From DATAES01 sp036493595 (GTDB taxonomy: Bacteria; Actinomycetota; Acidimicrobiia; Acidimicrobiales; JACDCH01), in the NCBI GenBank assembly GCA_036493595.1, contig DASXPN010000005.1:1-37205 (forward strand): a DNA stretch of 37,205 bases, read 5' to 3'. A program made the position numbers and the translations under genes. The notes under the pieces were generated by a model, which worked only from the letters and a program-made list of their open reading frames with translations, did no database searches and was not told where the DNA came from. Positions 20,209 to 29,057 of this stretch are shown in pieces (positions within the stretch are counted from its first letter, which is position 1; the number at the start of each line of letters is the position of its first letter).

Positions 20209-21777
20209 TCAGTCGGTGGCGAGGGCGTGCACCGAGATGATGCCGGGGACCGCTCGGAGCGCGTTGACGACGTCATCGCCGACCGGCACGTCCGTCGCCA
20301 GCACTTGCATCGCGGCCGCGCCGTCCACCGAGTGACCGAGGTGCATGTCGCCGACATTGATGCCGGCGTCGGCGACGGCCCGAGTGACCATCGCGATCAT
20401 CCCGGGGACGTCGTCGTTGCGGACGATCAGCATGTGGCGGGCCGGGGGAAGGTCGACCGACAGGTCGTCGATCATCACGATGCGGGGCTCGCCGCGCAGG
20501 CCGACCAACGTGCCCGCGACGGCGTGGTCGCCGCCGCGCACGGTCACGAGGTTCACGTAGTCCTGCGCGGTCGATGACGACGACTCTCGAACCTCCACGC
20601 CGCGCTCGGCCGCGATGCGGGGCGCGTTCACGTACGAGACCGGTTCGTCGCTCACACCTCCGAACACACCCTTCAACACCGACAGGCTCAAGATGCGCGT
20701 GTCGTAGTCGGCGAGCTGTCCCTGATACTCGGTCTCGAGCCGCGCCGGTGTGGCTTCGTTGAGCGCGACGTAGATCCGCCCGAGCCGCTCGGCCAGCGGA
20801 AGGAACGGCCGAACTGTCTCGCTTGCTTCTGCCGCGCTCACGTTGACCGCGTACGGGACGAAGTCACCCGCGAGCGCGAGCGCGACCTGCTCGGCGATCG
20901 TGTCGCCCGCCTTGTCCTGCGCTTCGCGCGTCGACGCACCGAGATGCGGTGTGACCACGACCGAGTCGAGGTCGAACAGGGGCGATTCGGTGGTCGGCTC
21001 TTCCGCGAAGACGTCGAGGGCGGCGCCGCCGACGTGACCGGATCGCACCGCGTCCGCCAGGGCGTCTTCGTCGACGATGCCACCGCGGGCGACGTTGATG
21101 ATGCGGATACCGGGCTTCGCCTTGGCCAGAAGGTCCTTGTTGATCAGACCGATCGTCTCCTTCGTCTTCGCGACATGGATCGTCACGAAGTCGGCCTGCT
21201 GCACGAGCTCATCGAGCTCGACCAGCTCGACGTTGATCTGGCGGGCGCGGTCCTGCGAGACGAACGGATCGAAGGCGATGAGCCGCATGCCGAACGCCGA
21301 CGCTCGTTGCGCGACGAGTTTGCCGATGCGCCCGAGGCCGATGATGCCGAGCACCTTGTCGGCCAGCTCGACGCCCTCCCACCGGCTGCGCTCCCAGCGT
21401 CCCGCCTTGAGCGCGGCGTGCGCTTGCGGGACGTTGCGGGCCTGCGCCAGCAACAACGCCATCGTCTGCTCGGCGGCCGACAGGATGTTGGACTGCGGCG
21501 CGTTCACGACCATCACACCACGTGCAGTCGCGTGCTCGACGTCGACGTTGTCGAGGCCGATGCCGGCCCGTCCCACCACGACCATCTCGGCCGCGGCGTC
21601 GAGCACCTCGGCCGTGACCTTCGTGGCCGATCGGATGATGAGCGCGTGCGCACCCTTGACTGCGTCGAGCAGCGCATCGGGCGAGAGCCCGAGTTGCACA
21701 TCGACGTCGTGGCCGGCAGCGCGCAGCCGGTCGAGTCCGCCCTCGGCGATCTCCTCGCTGACGAGAACTCGTGCCAT
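20209..21777 (-). CDS. serA: D-3-phosphoglycerate dehydrogenase
   Basis: Oxidises 3-phosphoglycerate to 3-phosphohydroxypyruvate, the first step of serine synthesis. 522 residues, the long SerA type with three parts. These are a catalytic/NAD-binding domain (LGIIGLGRIGKLVAQRASAF nucleotide motif; Arg in NVARGGIVDEDAL; His in VVTPHLGASTREAQ), an intervening substrate-binding domain (about 320-440), and a C-terminal ACT domain (HMLIVRNDDVPGMIAMVTRA). The ACT domain normally mediates serine feedback. The start ATG overlaps the aspC stop by one base (TGATG), so it is translated with that aminotransferase. serC lies divergently on the other side of aspC. Confidence 0.96.
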   Translation of the reverse strand: MARVLVSEEIAEGGLDRLRAAGHDVDVQLGLSPDALLDAVKGAHALIIRSATKVTAEVLDAAAEMVVVGRAGIGLDNVDVEHATARGVMVVNAPQSNILSAAEQTMALLLAQARNVPQAHAALKAGRWERSRWEGVELADKVLGIIGLGRIGKLVAQRASAFGMRLIAFDPFVSQDRARQINVELVELDELVQQADFVTIHVAKTKETIGLINKDLLAKAKPGIRIINVARGGIVDEDALADAVRSGHVGGAALDVFAEEPTTESPLFDLDSVVVTPHLGASTREAQDKAGDTIAEQVALALAGDFVPYAVNVSAAEASETVRPFLPLAERLGRIYVALNEATPARLETEYQGQLADYDTRILSLSVLKGVFGGVSDEPVSYVNAPRIAAERGVEVRESSSSTAQDYVNLVTVRGGDHAVAGTLVGLRGEPRIVMIDDLSVDLPPARHMLIVRNDDVPGMIAMVTRAVADAGINVGDMHLGHSVDGAAAMQVLATDVPVGDDVVNALRAVPGIISVHALATD

Positions 21778-22967
21778 CAGCCGACGAGATCCGCGATGCG
21801 TTGCAGACCTTCACCGAGATCGTCGTCGCCGAGTGCGAACGAGATGCGGGCGTAGCCGGGCGAGCCGAACGCCTCCCCGGGAACGATGGCGACCTTCGCC
21901 GTCTCGAGCAGCAACGCCGCAAGGTCGATGGTCGTCGATGCCATGTGACCCGCGATCTTCCGGTCGAGCAGCCCGGTCAGGTTGGGGTACGCGTAGAAGG
22001 CGCCCTCGGGTTCGAGGCACGTCACGCCGTCGATGCTGTTCAACATCTTGTAGGCGACACCGGCCCGTCGCTCGAACGCGGTTCGCATCTCGATCACGGC
22101 GTCGAGCGAACCGGACACCGCGGCGAGTGCCGCCCGCTGGGCGACGTTGTTGACGTTCGAAGTCGAGTGCGACTGAAGGTTCGTGGCCGCGGTGATGACG
22201 TCGGGAGGGCCGATCATCCAACCGACGCGCCATCCAGTCATCGCATACGTCTTCGCCACGCCGTTGAGCACGACGCACTGATCGGCGAGCTCGGGTACGA
22301 GCACCGGCATCGAGTGGAACTCGTGGCCGCCGAACGTGAGGTGTTCGTAGATCTCGTCGGTCACGACCCAGATGCCGTTGTCGACGGCCCAACGTCCGAC
22401 GGCCTCGACCTGGTCGCGTGGATACACCACGCCCGAAGGGTTGGACGGCGACACGAACACGAGGAGCTTCGTGCGGTCCGTGCGAGCCGCTTCGAGCTGA
22501 TCGACGGTGACCTTGAAACCGGTCGACTCGTCCGTCGGCAGCACGACCGGCGTGGCGCCGGCGAGGCGGACCGGCTCGGGATACGTCGTCCAGTAAGGAG
22601 CCGGCAGCAGCGCCTCGTCGCCTTCGTCCAGCAACGTGAGCAACGTGTTGTAGACGGCGTGCTTGCCCCCATTGGTCACCAGCACCTGCGACGGCGACAC
22701 CTCGTAGCCGGAGTCGCGCTTGGTCTTCGCTGCGATCGCCTCCCGCAGCTCGGGCAGGCCGGGGATCGGCGTGTAGCGATGGTTCTTCGGGTCGCGACAC
22801 GCCTCGGCCGCCGCCTCGACGATGTGGGCCGGGGTCGCGAAATCGGGCTCACCTGCCCCGAAGCCGATCACCGGCTCGCCCGCCGCCTTCAGTGCCTTCG
22901 CCTTGGCGTCGACCGCGAGGGTGGCCGACTCGGCAATGGCAGCTATGCGGTGGGAGATGCGGGTCAC
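21777..22967 (-). CDS. aspC: Pyridoxal-phosphate aspartate/aromatic aminotransferase
   Basis: A fold-type I, class I aminotransferase of about 396 residues. Motifs are VIGFGAGEPDFATPAHI, PGLPELREAIAAK, VTNGGKHAVYNTL and FVSPSNPSGVVYP. The PLP-binding lysine is in NGVAKTYAMTGWRVGW (about residue 238), and the substrate-carboxylate Arg is in GYARISFAL at the C-terminus. The type is the Thermus-like aspartate aminotransferase family. The precise donor (aspartate, or aromatic or branched-chain acids) is not certain. I use the GTG at 22967, where the conserved sequence begins; the frame is open much further upstream through serC, which is clearly a shadow. It is coupled to serA downstream. Only 21 bases separate it from the divergent serC start. 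Confidence 0.88.
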   Translation of the reverse strand: MTRISHRIAAIAESATLAVDAKAKALKAAGEPVIGFGAGEPDFATPAHIVEAAAEACRDPKNHRYTPIPGLPELREAIAAKTKRDSGYEVSPSQVLVTNGGKHAVYNTLLTLLDEGDEALLPAPYWTTYPEPVRLAGATPVVLPTDESTGFKVTVDQLEAARTDRTKLLVFVSPSNPSGVVYPRDQVEAVGRWAVDNGIWVVTDEIYEHLTFGGHEFHSMPVLVPELADQCVVLNGVAKTYAMTGWRVGWMIGPPDVITAATNLQSHSTSNVNNVAQRAALAAVSGSLDAVIEMRTAFERRAGVAYKMLNSIDGVTCLEPEGAFYAYPNLTGLLDRKIAGHMASTTIDLAALLLETAKVAIVPGEAFGSPGYARISFALGDDDLGEGLQRIADLVG

Positions 22968-22988
22968 GCACGCGATAGTTGCAGACGT

Positions 22989-24122
22989 ATGAGTGCCCCC
23001 ACACCCGAGATCGCCATCCCCGCCGACCTGCTCCCCCGAGACGGGAGGTTCGGCTGCGGGCCGTCCAAGGTCCGCCCCGAAGCGGTCGAAGCGCTCGCCA
23101 AGGCGTCCGCCGGGTACATGGGTACGAGCCATCGCCAGGCCACGGTTCGCTTCATGGTCGGCGCGCTGCGCAACGGGCTGGCCGAGCTGCTGAACCTGCC
23201 TGACGGCTACGAGGTCGTACTCGGCAACGGCGGCACGACCGCGTTCTGGGACGCGGCGACGTACGGCCTGATCGAGCGACGCAGCCAGCATCTGAGCTTC
23301 GGCGAGTTCTCGTCCAAGTTCGCGGCCGAGGTCGAGGCGGCGCCGTTCCTCGACTCGCCGTCGATCATCGAGTCGCCGGCGGGTACCCATCCGGTGGCCG
23401 TCGCGGACCGCGATGTCGACGCGTACTGCCTCACCCACAACGAGACCTCGACCGGGGTGGCGATGCCCCTCGCCCGCCCCGATGGCGCGGCGGACGGGCA
23501 ACTGGTGCTCGTCGACGCCACCTCTGCCGCCGGAGGGTTGCGCTTCGACGCGTCGCAGGTCGACGTGTACTACTTCGCGCCGCAGAAGAACCTCGGCTCT
23601 GACGGCGGGCTCTGGATCGCGGCCATGTCGACGGCGGCGATCGAACGAGCCGAGCGCATCGCGGCGAGCGACCGTTGGATCCCGACGTTCTTCGACCTGC
23701 CGACCGCGATCGACAGCAGCCGCAAGGACCAGACGTACAACACGCCCGCGCTCGCGACCCTGTTCCTCGCGGTCGAGCAGGTCGAGTGGATCAACGGCAA
23801 CGGCGGCCTCGAGTGGGCGGCGTCGCGGTGCGACCAGTCCGCCCGGATCATGTACGGGTGGGCGGACGCGTCGAGCTACGCGTCGCCGTTCGTCACCGTC
23901 CCCGCGCAACGCAGCCACGTGGTGGCCACGGTCGACCTCGACGAGTCCGTCGATGCCGCCACCGTGAGCGCGGTGTTGCGCCGCAACGGCATCGTCGACA
24001 CCGAGTCGTATCGCAAACTCGGCCGCAACCAGCTTCGCGTCGCGATGTTCACGGCCATCGACCCCGACGACGTCGAAGCCCTCACGGGCTGCATCGACCA
24101 CGTCGTGGAGCGGCTCACGTGA
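22989..24122 (+). CDS. serC: Phosphoserine aminotransferase
   Basis: Converts 3-phosphohydroxypyruvate to phosphoserine with glutamate, the second step of serine synthesis. About 377 residues of the actinobacterial SerC type. Motifs are RFGCGPSKVRPEAVEAL, GYMGTSHRQATVRFMVG, VVLGNGGTTAFWDAA, and LVLVDATSAAGGLRFD. YYFAPQKNLGSDGGLW contains the PLP lysine (about residue 200), and RDQTYNTPALATLF is represented by KDQTYNTPALATLF. The ATG at 22989 starts the conserved region; the longer open frame into aspC is a shadow. It is divergent from aspC-serA. Together serA and serC give the first two steps of serine synthesis, while serB is not in the window. Confidence 0.96.
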   Translation: MSAPTPEIAIPADLLPRDGRFGCGPSKVRPEAVEALAKASAGYMGTSHRQATVRFMVGALRNGLAELLNLPDGYEVVLGNGGTTAFWDAATYGLIERRSQHLSFGEFSSKFAAEVEAAPFLDSPSIIESPAGTHPVAVADRDVDAYCLTHNETSTGVAMPLARPDGAADGQLVLVDATSAAGGLRFDASQVDVYYFAPQKNLGSDGGLWIAAMSTAAIERAERIAASDRWIPTFFDLPTAIDSSRKDQTYNTPALATLFLAVEQVEWINGNGGLEWAASRCDQSARIMYGWADASSYASPFVTVPAQRSHVVATVDLDESVDAATVSAVLRRNGIVDTESYRKLGRNQLRVAMFTAIDPDDVEALTGCIDHVVERLT

Positions 24123-24146
24123 GGTGGGGCGTGCGATAGTGGCGCC

Positions 24147-25856
24147 ATGCCGACGGCCGAGGAGATCAAGCAGCAGCTGACCGGACCCGGGGGGCCGTTC
24201 GAGGTGGTGACGGAGCAGGTGCGCGGCCGGCCGATGCAGGTCTACAAGGAGCGGATGCGGGCACTTCGCCAGATCTGCGAGATCGCGATCGGGCGCGGCG
24301 ACGACACGTTCATCGTGTACGGCGACCGCGACGTCACGTTTGCCGACTTCATCACGTCCTCGTACACCACGAGCAAGGGTCTCGACACGTTCGGCGTCAC
24401 CCACGGCGATCGCGTCGCGGTGCTGAGCCAGAACAACCCCGAGTGGTGCCTCACCTTCTGGGGCACGGTCAACCTCGGCGCCGTCCTCGTCGGGCTCAAC
24501 GGCTGGTGGACCAACGACGAGATCATCTACGGCCTGCAGGACTCCGGCTCGAAGGTGCTGGTTGCCGACGCCAAACGGTTCGAGCGCATCGCCGGCAGCC
24601 TCGACGACTGCCCGGACCTAGAGCACGTGTTCCTCATCGACTCGGACCCGTCTGTCTTCGGCGACGACAAGCGGCTGCATCGGTTCGACGAGCTCCTGGC
24701 CGACAAGACCGACACTGCGCCCACCGCCGCCATCGACGAGGACGACTACGCGGTCATCTTCTACACGAGCGGCACGACCGGCAGGCCGAAGGGCGCGATC
24801 AGCACGCATCGCAGCATGATCGCCAACCTTCAGAACACGATCTACGGCAGTGTGGCCGGCGCGATGCTCGGCAGCGGCGCGATCCCGCAGGGCGACGGCG
24901 GACAGACGGTGGCGCTGTTCACCTCGCCGCTCTTCCACGTCTCGGGCTGCCACTCGACGCTGGTGGTCGGCATGATCGCCGGGCTCAAGCTCGTGATGAT
25001 CGACGGACGGTTCGAGCCGCGCAAGGCGCTCGAGCTGATCCAGCAGCACAAGATCTCGCTGTGGGCCACGGTGCCGACGATGGTGTGGCGAGTGTGCGAG
25101 GACCCCGACCGCCACGATTACGACACGTCGTCCATCGTCAGCGTCGCCTTCGGCGGCTCACCGTCGGCCGACGAGTTGCAGCGAAAGGTGCACGAGACAT
25201 TCCCGAACGTCACCACGACGACGAACGCGTACGGCCTGACCGAGTCGTCGTCGGTGGCCACGGCGATCTCCGGTAAGGACGCCATCGACAAGCCGACGTC
25301 AGTGGGTCCGCCCGTTCCCACTATGGAGATCAAGATCCGCGACAGCGCGGGCACCGAGGTGCCCGCCGGGCAGACCGGCGAGGTCACGATGTACGGCCCG
25401 CTCATCATGGCCGGGTACTGGAACAAGCCCGAGGCCACCGCCGAGACCGTGCGCGACGGCTGGCTCTACACCGGTGACATCGGGCGCCTCGACGCGGACG
25501 GCTTCCTGTTCATCACCGACCGCAAGAAGGACATGATCATCCGCGGCGGCGAGAACATCTACTGCGTCGAGATCGAGAATCGCCTCGTCGAACATCCTGC
25601 CATCGCTGACGCGGCGGTGATCGGCGTGCCCCATCCGCAGCTGGGCGAGGAGGTGAAGGCGGTCGTGCAACTCGAGCCGGGCGAGACGCTGACCGAACAA
25701 GAGGTTCGAGCCTGGGTGGCCGAGGCGCTCGCCAACTTCAAGGTCCCCGCATACGTGGAGCTACGCCACGACAAGTTGCCGCGCAACGCGTCGGGCAAGC
25801 TGCTGAAGAACGTGTTGCGGGGCGAAGGCGAGGTCAGCTTCGCCGAGACGATGTAA
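24147..25856 (+). CDS. AMP-binding acyl-CoA synthetase
   Basis: An ANL-superfamily adenylate-forming enzyme of 569 residues that activates a carboxylic acid to acyl-AMP and then acyl-CoA. Motifs are the P-loop-like FYTSGTTGRPKGAISTH (about 205-221), AYGLTESSSVATAI, GWLYTGDIGRLDADGFL, DRKKDMIIRGGENIYCVEIE (hinge) and the catalytic Lys in LPRNASGKLLKN near the C-terminus. It resembles medium/long-chain fatty-acid or aromatic acid CoA ligases; the substrate cannot be read from the sequence. The ATG at 24147 lies 24 bases after serC. The next gene starts 3 bases after its stop, so these three plus-strand genes may be co-transcribed without an obvious functional link. Confidence 0.9.
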   Translation: MPTAEEIKQQLTGPGGPFEVVTEQVRGRPMQVYKERMRALRQICEIAIGRGDDTFIVYGDRDVTFADFITSSYTTSKGLDTFGVTHGDRVAVLSQNNPEWCLTFWGTVNLGAVLVGLNGWWTNDEIIYGLQDSGSKVLVADAKRFERIAGSLDDCPDLEHVFLIDSDPSVFGDDKRLHRFDELLADKTDTAPTAAIDEDDYAVIFYTSGTTGRPKGAISTHRSMIANLQNTIYGSVAGAMLGSGAIPQGDGGQTVALFTSPLFHVSGCHSTLVVGMIAGLKLVMIDGRFEPRKALELIQQHKISLWATVPTMVWRVCEDPDRHDYDTSSIVSVAFGGSPSADELQRKVHETFPNVTTTTNAYGLTESSSVATAISGKDAIDKPTSVGPPVPTMEIKIRDSAGTEVPAGQTGEVTMYGPLIMAGYWNKPEATAETVRDGWLYTGDIGRLDADGFLFITDRKKDMIIRGGENIYCVEIENRLVEHPAIADAAVIGVPHPQLGEEVKAVVQLEPGETLTEQEVRAWVAEALANFKVPAYVELRHDKLPRNASGKLLKNVLRGEGEVSFAETM

Positions 25857-25859
25857 CGC

Positions 25860-27392
25860 GTGGACGATCCGACCCGGGCGCTGCGGATCACCGCAGTGGT
25901 CGTGTGCGCGGTCTGGCTGCCGGTGCTCGTCGTGTGGGGACCGGCTCCGTTCACGCTGACCTTCGACGACGCGTACTACTACTTCCAGATCGGGCGCGAG
26001 ATCGCGCACGGTCACGGCTCGACATTCAACGGCCTCGACCTCACCAACGGGTACCACCCGCTCTGGCAGGCGATCTGCGTCCTGCCGTTCCTGGTCGGTC
26101 TCACCGGGCTCGCCGCGGTGCGAGCGCTGCTCGTGTTCCAACTCGCGTTGTGGGGCGTGACGTTGTGGATCGTCGCGGGGATGCTCGGTGACGCCATCGG
26201 CGGATGGTCGGGCATCGACGAGCGCTTCCGCCGCCGGTGCACCGGGACCGTCGTCGTCTTGATGGCGCTCGTGGCCGGCAATCCTGCGGTGCTCAAGATC
26301 TTCGTGAACGGTCTCGAGTCGGGCGTCGCCGCCGTCGCGTACGCGGGCCTGCTCGCACTCGCAGTTCGTACCCGACGTCGCGCGCCGGTCCTGCTCGCAG
26401 TGCTGCTGGTACTCGCCTTCCTCGGACGCACCGACGCGGTCTTCGTGATCGCCTGCCTGTTCGTGTGGACGATGCTCACCGTCGACCCTGACGAGCGCCG
26501 CGCCGCGCTGCTGCCGTTCATCCCGGCCACAGTCGTGGCGATCGTGTACCTCGCCGTCAACCGCATCGTGTTCGGCGAACCGTTGCAGGTCAGTGGCGTC
26601 GTGAAGCGCGAGCCGCTGACGATCGGCCGCGCGGTCGCGCTCCTCGTTGTCGCGGTGATCGCGGTGCTCGTCGCGGTCGGTTGTCGGCGGCTGAAGTCGA
26701 CCCGTTTCACGCGCACGACCACGCTGCTGGCGAGCACGGGTTGGTTCGCCGCCGCATGCGTGCTGCTCGTCGGTTACTACCGCATCCTGTCCGTGGAGGT
26801 GTACCTCTGGTACTACGCGCCGGTCGCGCTGTACCTCATCGTGCTGCTGCTGCACGCAGCCGCGGACTTCGCCGCGGGAGTCGTGGCCGAAGGCCAGTCG
26901 CTCGTCGCGGTGCAGGCGATCCTCGTCGTGCCGTTCGTCCTCGCACTCGCGTTCGCGATGCGCCAGCTCCTCGATCCGCAACTCCGGTCGTTGCAAGAAG
27001 GCGATCGAGCCGCCGCGCTCTGGGTTCGCGACAACACCGCGCCCGGCGCCGCGATCGGGTCATGGGACTCGGGCATCATCGGCTACTTCTCCGATCGCCC
27101 GGTCGTGAACCTCGACGGTGTCGTCAACTCGTTCGAGTGGAAGGACGCGCTGCATCACGCGCCCGAGGCGACGCGCGCCTTCCTCGACGCGCGCCACGTC
27201 CGGCTCACGGTGAACCACGGCGAGCTCGTGAACGGCGAGGACCCCGACATCCACACCAACGTCACGTCGCTCTACGGCCCCGACGTGGGCGTCCATCAGG
27301 TCCACCGCGACGAGTACGTCTACTCCGGCAACGCCGGCGGCCACGGCGGCACCCGCCGCATGGCCACCTTCGTCTACGAGATCGACCAGTGA
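25860..27392 (+). CDS. Multi-pass membrane glycosyltransferase, GT-C/GT39-like
   Basis: A 510-residue integral membrane protein with around ten hydrophobic helices, beginning RITAVVVCAVWLPVLVVWG. The first periplasmic loop holds FTLTFDDAYYYFQIGREIAH and then NGLDLTNGYHPLWQAI. An Asp pair in the first loop after helix 1 is the hallmark of GT-C enzymes that use polyprenyl-phosphate sugars. The C-terminal region (from about 375, RAAALWVRDNTAPGAAIGSW and GYFSDRPVVNLDGVVNS) is a soluble outer domain often seen in such transferases. The donor and acceptor are unknown; cell-wall glycan or protein glycosylation is plausible. The start is GTG at 25860. It ends in a hairpin shared with the convergent ilvC gene. 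Confidence 0.8.
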   Translation: MDDPTRALRITAVVVCAVWLPVLVVWGPAPFTLTFDDAYYYFQIGREIAHGHGSTFNGLDLTNGYHPLWQAICVLPFLVGLTGLAAVRALLVFQLALWGVTLWIVAGMLGDAIGGWSGIDERFRRRCTGTVVVLMALVAGNPAVLKIFVNGLESGVAAVAYAGLLALAVRTRRRAPVLLAVLLVLAFLGRTDAVFVIACLFVWTMLTVDPDERRAALLPFIPATVVAIVYLAVNRIVFGEPLQVSGVVKREPLTIGRAVALLVVAVIAVLVAVGCRRLKSTRFTRTTTLLASTGWFAAACVLLVGYYRILSVEVYLWYYAPVALYLIVLLLHAAADFAAGVVAEGQSLVAVQAILVVPFVLALAFAMRQLLDPQLRSLQEGDRAAALWVRDNTAPGAAIGSWDSGIIGYFSDRPVVNLDGVVNSFEWKDALHHAPEATRAFLDARHVRLTVNHGELVNGEDPDIHTNVTSLYGPDVGVHQVHRDEYVYSGNAGGHGGTRRMATFVYEIDQ

Positions 27393-27429
27393 CCCAGTCG
27401 TTCCGGCGCCGAAGGCCGGCGTCAAAACT

Positions 27430-27455
27430 CGACCGCCTACCTACGTTGGCGGTCG
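27430..27455. terminator. Hairpin between convergent glycosyltransferase and ilvC ends
   Basis: CGACCGCC (27430-27437) and GGCGGTCG (27448-27455) form a perfect 8-bp stem around a 10-base loop. AAAACT precedes it and GAAATC follows, so each strand has a short T-rich tail. It lies in the 66-base gap between two convergent stop codons and probably works on both strands. Confidence 0.6.
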
Positions 27456-27458
27456 AAA

Positions 27459-28493
27459 TCACACGTCGGCGCCGCCGCTCACGTCGGTGACGCTCTGCTT
27501 GCCGGCGGAGATCCACGGCATCATCCCCCGCAGCTCCTTGCCGACCTTCTCGACCGGATGCTCGGCGCCCTTCGCCAGCAGCTCGTGGAAGCGCTTGCGG
27601 CCGCCACGGCTCTCGGCGATCCACTCCTCGGCGAAGCGACCGTCTTGGATCTCGTCGAGGATGCGGCGCATCTCCGCCTTGGTCTCGTCGTTGATGATGC
27701 GCGGCCCCCTGGTGACGTCGCCGTACTTGGCGGTATCGGAGATCGAGTACCGCATCCCCGAGATGCCCTCCTCGTACATGAGGTCGACGATCAGCTTCAG
27801 CTCGTGCAGGCACTCGAAGTAGGCGGACTCGGGTTGGTAACCCGCCCCCACCAACGTCTCGAACCCCGCTTGCACGAGCGATGTGACCCCGCCACACAAC
27901 ACGACCTGCTCGCCGAACAGGTCGGTCTCGGTCTCCTCCTCGAAGGTGGTCTCGAGCACGCCGGCCCGAGTACCGCCGATCGCATCGGCGTACGACAGGG
28001 CGAGCTCCTTGGCCTTGCCGCTCGCGTCCTGTGCGACCGCCACCAGGCACGGGACGCCCCCGCCCTCGGTGTACGTGCGGCGCACGAGGTGGCCCGGACC
28101 TTTCGGCGCCACCATCGCGACGTCGATGTCCGCCGCCGGCTTGATCTGGTCGAAACGAATGTTGAAGCCGTGCGCGAAGAACAAGGCGTCACCACCGGTG
28201 AGGTTCGGTGCGATCGCCTGCTCGAACACGTCGCGCTGCTCGGTGTCGGGCAGCAACATCATCACGACGTCGGCCTCGGCCGCCGCCTGCTCGACGGACA
28301 TGACAGGGACGCCCGCCGCCTCGGCCTTCTCCTTCGACGACGAGCCCGGTCGCAAGCCGACCCGCACGTCGACGCCCGAATCCTTCAGGTTGAGCGCGTG
28401 CGCATGGCCCTGCGAGCCGTAGCCCACGATCGCCACCTTGCGGCTGGCGACGAGGGAGGCGTCGGCGTCCTTTTCGTAATACACGTTGGCCAT
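27459..28493 (-). CDS. ilvC: Ketol-acid reductoisomerase (class I)
   Basis: Isomerises and reduces 2-acetolactate and 2-aceto-2-hydroxybutanoate with NADPH in valine, leucine and isoleucine synthesis. 344 residues, the short class I form. The NADPH site is KVAIVGYGSQGHAHALNLKD with the following VRVGLRPGSSSKEKA loop, whose Arg and Ser residues favour NADPH. The Mg-binding knotted domain has ETDLFGEQVVLCGGV (Asp and Glu ligands), then AYFECLHELKLIVDLMYEEG and SISDTAKYGD. Last gene of ilvB-ilvN-ilvC, 27 bases after ilvN. Confidence 0.97.
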   Translation of the reverse strand: MANVYYEKDADASLVASRKVAIVGYGSQGHAHALNLKDSGVDVRVGLRPGSSSKEKAEAAGVPVMSVEQAAAEADVVMMLLPDTEQRDVFEQAIAPNLTGGDALFFAHGFNIRFDQIKPAADIDVAMVAPKGPGHLVRRTYTEGGGVPCLVAVAQDASGKAKELALSYADAIGGTRAGVLETTFEEETETDLFGEQVVLCGGVTSLVQAGFETLVGAGYQPESAYFECLHELKLIVDLMYEEGISGMRYSISDTAKYGDVTRGPRIINDETKAEMRRILDEIQDGRFAEEWIAESRGGRKRFHELLAKGAEHPVEKVGKELRGMMPWISAGKQSVTDVSGGADV

Positions 28494-28520
28494 CTGAGTG
28501 CTGCCTCTCTCTCGGGAGTC

Positions 28521-29057
28521 CTAGGAAACCTTGGCGATGCGGGCGCGGGTGGCACGGTCCAGGTGCTGGAGCGCCACCCGCCCGGTGCGTTGGAGCTCCA
28601 CGATCCCATACGGGCGCAGCAACTCCTCGAAGTCGTCGACCTTCTCCGGCGCACCTTCGATGCTGATCGTGAGCGCATCCTGCCCCACCGCGAGGATGCG
28701 GCCGCCGAACACCTGCACGAGCTCGATGATCTGACCGCGGATGGCGGGCGCCGCCGAGACCGTGACCAGCAACAGCTCGCGCTCGACCGACTCACGGGGG
28801 TCGAGCTCGGTGATCTTCACGACGTGGATCAGCTTGAACAGCTGCTTCACCATCTGCTCGAGCGGCGCCGACTCGACGTCGACCACGATCGTCAGGCGAC
28901 TGAAGCGCGCGTCCTCGGTCGGCGCCACCGCCAGGCTGAAGATGTTGTAGCCGCGGCGCGCGAACAGTCCCGCGACACGCGCCAGCACACCGGGCTTGTT
29001 CTCCACGAGCACCGAGAGGATGTGATGCCGGTAACCGTCACGCTTGCCGTTGCTCAC
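28521..29057 (-). CDS. ilvN: Acetolactate synthase regulatory (small) subunit
   Basis: 178 residues. The N-terminal ACT domain is HILSVLVENKPGVLARVAGL, FARRGYNIFSLAVAPTED and SRLTIVVDVE, and binds valine for feedback inhibition. The C-terminal half (about 80-165) is the ALS_ss_C domain with RELLLVTVSA and FGGRILAVGQDALTISIEG. It activates and regulates IlvB. The ATG overlaps the ilvB stop by 4 bases (ATGA), giving coupled translation and a balanced subunit ratio. Confidence 0.96.
   Translation of the reverse strand: MSNGKRDGYRHHILSVLVENKPGVLARVAGLFARRGYNIFSLAVAPTEDARFSRLTIVVDVESAPLEQMVKQLFKLIHVVKITELDPRESVERELLLVTVSAAPAIRGQIIELVQVFGGRILAVGQDALTISIEGAPEKVDDFEELLRPYGIVELQRTGRVALQHLDRATRARIAKVS

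Noticed and set aside
21771..24404. Very long open frames on both strands across aspC and serC (783 and 875 codons)
   Set aside because: Each is one real gene extended through the antisense of its neighbour. Conserved motifs begin at 22989 (serC) and 22967 (aspC), and the extra parts are Arg/Asp/His-rich shadows typical of high-GC DNA.
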